The notes beneath the pieces were generated by a model. It was not told where the DNA came from, searched no databases, and saw only the letters and a program-made list of their open reading frames with translations. Position numbers and translations under genes: made by a program. From Bacteroidales bacterium UBA5326 (GTDB lineage Bacteria > Bacteroidota > Bacteroidia > Bacteroidales > UBA932), in NCBI GenBank assembly GCA_002408205.1, contig DHQY01000007.1, positions 310,811 to 359,110 of the forward strand: 48,300 nucleotides of DNA. The letters run 5' to 3'. Below are positions 43,934 to 48,300 of this stretch, one piece after another (position 1 is the stretch's first letter; every line of letters begins with the position of its first letter).

Positions 43934-46900
43934 ATGAAAAGACTTGTTGTTTCCCTCATTTCAATCTTTTTTTTGCCCATTTTTCTTTTGGCAGAAGAAG
44001 GCGCAAATAAGCATGTTACCAAGTGGCTCCAGCTGGATAAAGGCCTTTCAAACAACTTTATAGTTTCTTTGGACATAGACAGATACGGTGTTCTCTGGAT
44101 AGGAACAGAAGAAGGCATGAACCGGTTTGACGGAGTATCAATAAGCAGTTTTACCAAATATTCGGGCGTCCTCCCCGGAAATGAATTAAATAGAGTAGTT
44201 TCTGACCGGTTCAACGACAAAGTGTGGATCGCGTCACAGCGATCAGGTATTGCATCGTATGATTATTCTGCCGGACAATCTCTCTTTATCAGGCATGGTG
44301 TCAACCCGGAACTGTCGCTGCCATCCAATGAAATAACATATGTTGCTCAAGATGACCGGGGCGATATATGGTTTAGCACGTATAATAAAGGTATTGGAAA
44401 GTACGAGGTAACTACGGGAAAAATTACTCTTTACAATTCCGGGAATGTAAAGGGAATGCCAGACAATATTATACGTTCTTTTGTCATTGGCGAGGATAAT
44501 AATATCTATGCTGCTTATTATGGCAGTGGCATAGTCATTATAGATCCGGAAAACAGGACAGCGGTCCAGCATCTGCCCGTTCCGGGAGATCCCGCCTCTC
44601 TGCCCTCAAATGAGATCGGCAGTATTTATAGAAGCAAGGACAATAATATATGGATTGGGACACGTAGAGGCATTGCACTCTACAGAAAAGTCACCAAAGA
44701 TTTTACTGTTTTTGATAAAAATAACTCCGGTCTTCCCGACGGGCTCATCTTTTCCGTTCTGGTAACATCGGATAATAAGTTGCTCGCATCTCCCGATTTC
44801 AATGGTGTCTGGGAGATGGACCTTAACGAGATGAACTCGGCCAAGACGTTCACAAGACTTCCGGAGACAGAAGAAATAATGAATATTGGTATCCATGCAA
44901 TGTGCGAGGACCGGTTTGGAAATCTCTGGCTGGGTTCGTACGGGAGCGGACTTATGTTCATCAGCCGTAATGCGTTGCATTTTTCTAATATTATTTATCC
45001 TTTTACCCTCTCTGAAAGAAGTGTGACTGACATGGATTTCATGGGGAATGGAAAAATGATAGTAGGCACCGACGGTGGAGGAATTGACATTCTGGACAGG
45101 GACCTGAGAAATACCGGAAAATCCGGCCATTCCCTGCCGGATAAGAGTATCCTGAGTATCTTTTGCGACAGTGACGGACATTATTGGATAGGTTCTTTCA
45201 ATGGCTATACTGCCGTTGTTGACAGTTCAATGAACTTGCTGGCAACCGTTGATATCCGGGAGGTGAGATCATTCTATGAGCACGGTGACACAATGTGGGT
45301 GGCTTCCGGTCTGAGCGGCCTGTATGCCGTGGACAGAAAAGAATATAAGAAACTGAACCGTTACGGTTCAGCCTATTTTCCGGATAACTATATCAAATCC
45401 ATTGGTATGGACCAAAGAGGCCGGCTTTGGGTTGGCACGTTCAGAAGCGGTCTGTTTATTTTAGATAAGAATATGAACTCCGTGGCTTCATTTAACACAG
45501 ACAAGGGATTCCCGTCTAATTCCATTAATCATATGCTGCTCGATAGCAGAGGTGACATGTGGGTAGCCTCAGGTGAAGGACTGGTCTGTTTCAGCACGGG
45601 CGACGATATAAAATATGATAAGATTTATTCAGCCAGAGACGGACTAAGCTCAGAGAATATAAGAGCCATAGTCGAAGACAACGACAACACAATTTGGTTC
45701 AGTACTAATCTTTCAATATGTCATTTAGACCTTAAGCTTGGAAAAATTACTGAGTACAGCTACAGGAGCGGAATTGCCAATGGGAATTATGCCCCGGGGG
45801 CCGGAGCCATCAGAGATGATGGGCTGATCAGTTTTGGCTCGACCGAAGGAATAACATGCTTCTATCCAAACAAGGTTGCCAACCCCGGAACTGATCTTCC
45901 CACACATTTCTCGGAAATGCAGATCTTTGACGCAAATGACCCTATAACCGGCGAAAATCCAATCATTTTCCTCTCCGGAAAAGAAAGTATAGTACTGCGA
46001 CATAACCAAAACAGTTTCAATGTCTCATTTGCAGTAGATAATTTTGGGTTGGCCGACAATATTGAATATTCATATAAGGTAGAAGGCAAAGACCATAACT
46101 GGTTCCTGTCCAAGCACGGAAATTTCGTTTCATTCCATCAACTGGCTCCCGGGAAATATACACTTTACGTACGTTCCAGACTGACTGACGGCGAGTGGTC
46201 TGAACATACCGCATCGCTGGAAATAAACATACGACCGCCATTCTATGCTACGACCACAGCCTATATCATCTACACACTTATATTCATTGGTCTCGTATAC
46301 ATATTATTATTCCTGTATACGACAAAAATTGAAAGAGACAATGAACTGAAGTTGGAAAAGGCATCTATATCACATATAAGAGAAGTTAATGAAGAACGTC
46401 TTCGTTTCTATACCAACATCACCCATGAGCTTAAGACTCCTTTGACTCTGATTCTGGGACCTACAGAAGACCTTAAGAATGATGAATCACTGCCGGACGT
46501 CGTCAGAAAAAAAATTGCTGTAGCCCATAAAAATGCAAGCAGTTTGCTTGACCTGATTAATCAGCTGCTGAATTTCAGAAAAACAGAGACCAATAATGTG
46601 GTTTTCAAACCGTCCTATGGTAATCTCAGTTCCTTTATAGAAGATATAGGAACAATCTTCTCGGAATCTAATCCCAACAAAAATACAATTATAAGGCTTG
46701 ATATAGCCAAAGATGTCATGGCTACTTTTGACCATGAAATTATGACGACCATTCTAAACAATCTGTTGAGCAATGCCATGAAATATACTCCGTCCGGTTC
46801 TGTGACACTCGGACTTAAGACTGAGAATATATCAGGGCAGCGTTCGGCTGTCATTAGTGTGGCCGACACAGGACTTGGTATTGATAAAGACCAGTACGAG

Positions 46901-47920
46901 AAGATTTTTGACAGATACTACCAGATACCCGGAAGGCAACAGGCACAAGGTAATGGAATTGGGCTATCTCTCGTGAAAAACCTGGTGGCGATCCATAATG
47001 GAACCGTAAATGTTGAGAGTGTTATAGGTAAAGGCAGCGTATTTACAGTACGGATCACTCTCGAATCAATACAGGAATTTCAGCCGTCGAAATTAGACAC
47101 CATGAATGATACAGAGGCCAACAGTACACGTCCCATTGTCGTTATTGCCGAAGACAATAACGACATTAGGGAGTATATAAAAGCCTCTTTATTAGATAAT
47201 TACGACGTATTTACTGCAAAGGACGGACAGGAAGGGTATTCACTCGCCATCAGATATATGCCCGATATAATTATCAGCGACATCATGATGCCGGTTATGG
47301 ACGGCCTGAAACTTTGTGAAAAAGTAAAGCAACACATCAGCTTGAGCCACATACCGGTAATCCTTCTTACAGCCAAGGATACTAACGAAGACCGGAGTGA
47401 AGGATACAAATCAGGGGCAGATTCCTACATTACCAAACCGTTTACCAGCGAGATGCTCAATGCGCGCATACAGAATCTTTTAGAATCCCGTAAAAAACTT
47501 GCCAGGCAGTATATCGATTCTGTCCCGGAAAATCAGCCAATGAAGGTGACTCAAAGTGGTTTTTCATCTATCGACAATGAGTTCCTTCAAAAAATAACGA
47601 ATTATATAGAAGATAACCTTCTATCGGACGATCTGGATATAGGCTCTTTGGCAGAAAAAATGAATATGAGCCCGTCCTCTCTCTATCGCAAACTTAAAGG
47701 CCTTATCGGAATCTCCGCCATTGAGTTTATCCGGAAAATCAAAATGAGAAAAGCCGCAGAGATGCTTGCTTCCGGTAATTTCAATGTCTCCGAGACCACA
47801 TGGAATGTTGGCATTAACAGCATGATCTATTTCAGACAGTGCTTTAAAGATGAATTCGGCATGTCACCCTCTGAATACAAGAAAAAGCACCAGCCGGGAC
47901 AATCCACTTCAAACAGCTGA
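43934..47920 (+). CDS. Hybrid two-component system sensor-regulator (HTCS)
   Basis: A 1328-residue one-protein signalling system typical of Bacteroides-type glycan loci. Signal peptide (about 1-20); periplasmic double propeller of Reg_prop repeats (about 30-670, repeated W.GT.. and PDN.I.S/SNEI motifs); Y_Y_Y domain (about 690-765); transmembrane helix (about 775-797); HisKA with phospho-accepting His831 (NITHELKTPL); HATPase (about 930-1045, NLLSNAMKYTPSG and DTGLGIDKDQ); receiver domain with phospho-acceptor Asp1116 (IIISDIMMPVMDG) and KPF lysine; AraC-type HTH (about 1230-1325). The periplasmic part of such proteins binds a specific oligosaccharide from the target glycan and the AraC domain activates the PUL. 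It is divergent from the nine-gene operon that it presumably controls. Confidence 0.96.
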   Translation: MKRLVVSLISIFFLPIFLLAEEGANKHVTKWLQLDKGLSNNFIVSLDIDRYGVLWIGTEEGMNRFDGVSISSFTKYSGVLPGNELNRVVSDRFNDKVWIASQRSGIASYDYSAGQSLFIRHGVNPELSLPSNEITYVAQDDRGDIWFSTYNKGIGKYEVTTGKITLYNSGNVKGMPDNIIRSFVIGEDNNIYAAYYGSGIVIIDPENRTAVQHLPVPGDPASLPSNEIGSIYRSKDNNIWIGTRRGIALYRKVTKDFTVFDKNNSGLPDGLIFSVLVTSDNKLLASPDFNGVWEMDLNEMNSAKTFTRLPETEEIMNIGIHAMCEDRFGNLWLGSYGSGLMFISRNALHFSNIIYPFTLSERSVTDMDFMGNGKMIVGTDGGGIDILDRDLRNTGKSGHSLPDKSILSIFCDSDGHYWIGSFNGYTAVVDSSMNLLATVDIREVRSFYEHGDTMWVASGLSGLYAVDRKEYKKLNRYGSAYFPDNYIKSIGMDQRGRLWVGTFRSGLFILDKNMNSVASFNTDKGFPSNSINHMLLDSRGDMWVASGEGLVCFSTGDDIKYDKIYSARDGLSSENIRAIVEDNDNTIWFSTNLSICHLDLKLGKITEYSYRSGIANGNYAPGAGAIRDDGLISFGSTEGITCFYPNKVANPGTDLPTHFSEMQIFDANDPITGENPIIFLSGKESIVLRHNQNSFNVSFAVDNFGLADNIEYSYKVEGKDHNWFLSKHGNFVSFHQLAPGKYTLYVRSRLTDGEWSEHTASLEINIRPPFYATTTAYIIYTLIFIGLVYILLFLYTTKIERDNELKLEKASISHIREVNEERLRFYTNITHELKTPLTLILGPTEDLKNDESLPDVVRKKIAVAHKNASSLLDLINQLLNFRKTETNNVVFKPSYGNLSSFIEDIGTIFSESNPNKNTIIRLDIAKDVMATFDHEIMTTILNNLLSNAMKYTPSGSVTLGLKTENISGQRSAVISVADTGLGIDKDQYEKIFDRYYQIPGRQQAQGNGIGLSLVKNLVAIHNGTVNVESVIGKGSVFTVRITLESIQEFQPSKLDTMNDTEANSTRPIVVIAEDNNDIREYIKASLLDNYDVFTAKDGQEGYSLAIRYMPDIIISDIMMPVMDGLKLCEKVKQHISLSHIPVILLTAKDTNEDRSEGYKSGADSYITKPFTSEMLNARIQNLLESRKKLARQYIDSVPENQPMKVTQSGFSSIDNEFLQKITNYIEDNLLSDDLDIGSLAEKMNMSPSSLYRKLKGLIGISAIEFIRKIKMRKAAEMLASGNFNVSETTWNVGINSMIYFRQCFKDEFGMSPSEYKKKHQPGQSTSNS

Positions 47921-48100
47921 CAATAAATCTGTTCGCTCTTTCATGTTTTCTACACCTGGCATCTTCTACCTTCCACCCTATTTCTACACCCTGAGTTCGC
48001 CACGGATATGCAACGTCTGAGTGTTTATTAGCAATAATCCAATTCTTAATCACATTTGCCCTTCTGCAAAACACATGTGCGTAGAACAAACACATAAAAC
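47921..48100. other. Intergenic sequence after HTCS, no gene seen
   Basis: There is no protein-like open frame on the + strand, and no clear hairpin terminator downstream of the HTCS stop. Together with the adjoining repeat it makes a gene-free stretch of about 380 bp to the window end. Confidence 0.4.
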
Positions 48101-48300
48101 ACATTAATACATGACCACCTAATCAAGGGTCAAACTCCTCTTCTGCACAGCACACTTACTTGCAGCGTATTAGCATTTTGCCGCATTTGACCCTTGATCG
48201 CAACTCCAAAACCGTTGCGATATGCAAATGGGACTCTGCCGGCATCAACCTAAAACCTGCCATAAGATATTTAGAAAAAGGGAAACCTCGCGCCCGCGGA
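48101..48300 (-). repeat. Terminal repeat copy D (right end, inverted)
   Basis: This is the reverse complement of the left-end repeat. The last 34 bases match bases 1-34 perfectly in inverted orientation, the outer 49 bp with one mismatch, and similarity runs to about 48110. The 75-bp module with perfect 12-bp inverted ends lies at 48123-48197. The shared 31-bp core at 48252-48282 also occurs at 21800-21830. Confidence 0.85.
48123..48197. repeat. 75-bp inverted-repeat module, right copy
   Basis: The ends are TCAAGGGTCAAA (48123-48134) and TTTGACCCTTGA (48186-48197), a perfect 12-bp inverted repeat. The length equals that of the left copy at 106-180. Differences between the copies are largely transitions and leave the ends intact. 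Confidence 0.6.

Noticed and set aside
1..48300. Circular element closed through the matching ends
   Set aside because: The ends are inverted, not direct, copies, so they cannot close a circle by simple overlap; no replication or mobilisation genes are present.
1..48300. CRISPR arrays, tRNA or rRNA genes, integrase or transposase genes
   Set aside because: I looked for regularly spaced repeats, cloverleaf-like sequence, rRNA signatures and recombinase motifs and saw none that could be supported.

Overview
The window looks like chromosomal DNA of a Bacteroidota, most likely Bacteroidales. The evidence is a SusC/SusD pair, a hybrid two-component (HTCS) regulator, BACON and GLUG surface modules, a radical SAM/SPASM-lipoprotein pair, and promoters matching the TTG / TAnnTTTG pattern of this phylum. 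I could run no searches; family names come from reading motifs and architecture.

Layout. Bases 1-21,800 are an AT-rich accessory region, genes mostly on the + strand: a cupin (384-731), a WYL regulator (1147-2058) with a HIRAN protein (2111-2428), a large BACON/GLUG lipoprotein (2584-5640), remains of an HNH-type gene inside short inverted repeats (5666-6247), then a likely anti-invader island. The island holds a 1943-residue helicase-nuclease (6355-12186) and a McrB-like AAA+ protein with its DUF2357 nuclease (12803-17367). After it come a radical SAM/SPASM enzyme with its small lipoprotein (17377-18932, - strand), a membrane protein with an overlapping winged-helix regulator (19320-20193), and an AAA/DUF4143 ATPase flanked by direct repeats with a promoter inside a palindrome (20402-21763).

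Bases 21,900-47,920 are a richer-GC polysaccharide utilisation locus (PUL). Nine tightly packed genes on the - strand are read from about 43,795 down to a terminator at 21,900: GH2, DUF5107/TPR protein, SusC, SusD, two related beta-helix proteins, a GH43 + GH50-like fusion, a LacZ-type GH2 and galactokinase. A divergent HTCS sensor-regulator (43934-47920) faces them. Inferred logic: SusCD bind and import a galactose-containing glycan, the secreted enzymes cut it and release galactose, and galactokinase feeds galactose to metabolism, with HTCS sensing a fragment of the glycan.

The two ends of the window are inverted copies of a repeat about 200 bp long, which also has partial copies at about 812-894 and 21800-21830. 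A 75-bp inverted-repeat module sits inside both end copies. The most unusual points are this repeat family, the repeat-flanked ATPase, the sharp base-composition break inside the McrB-like gene, the radical SAM/lipoprotein pair, and the uncharacterised beta-helix and fusion enzymes of the PUL.
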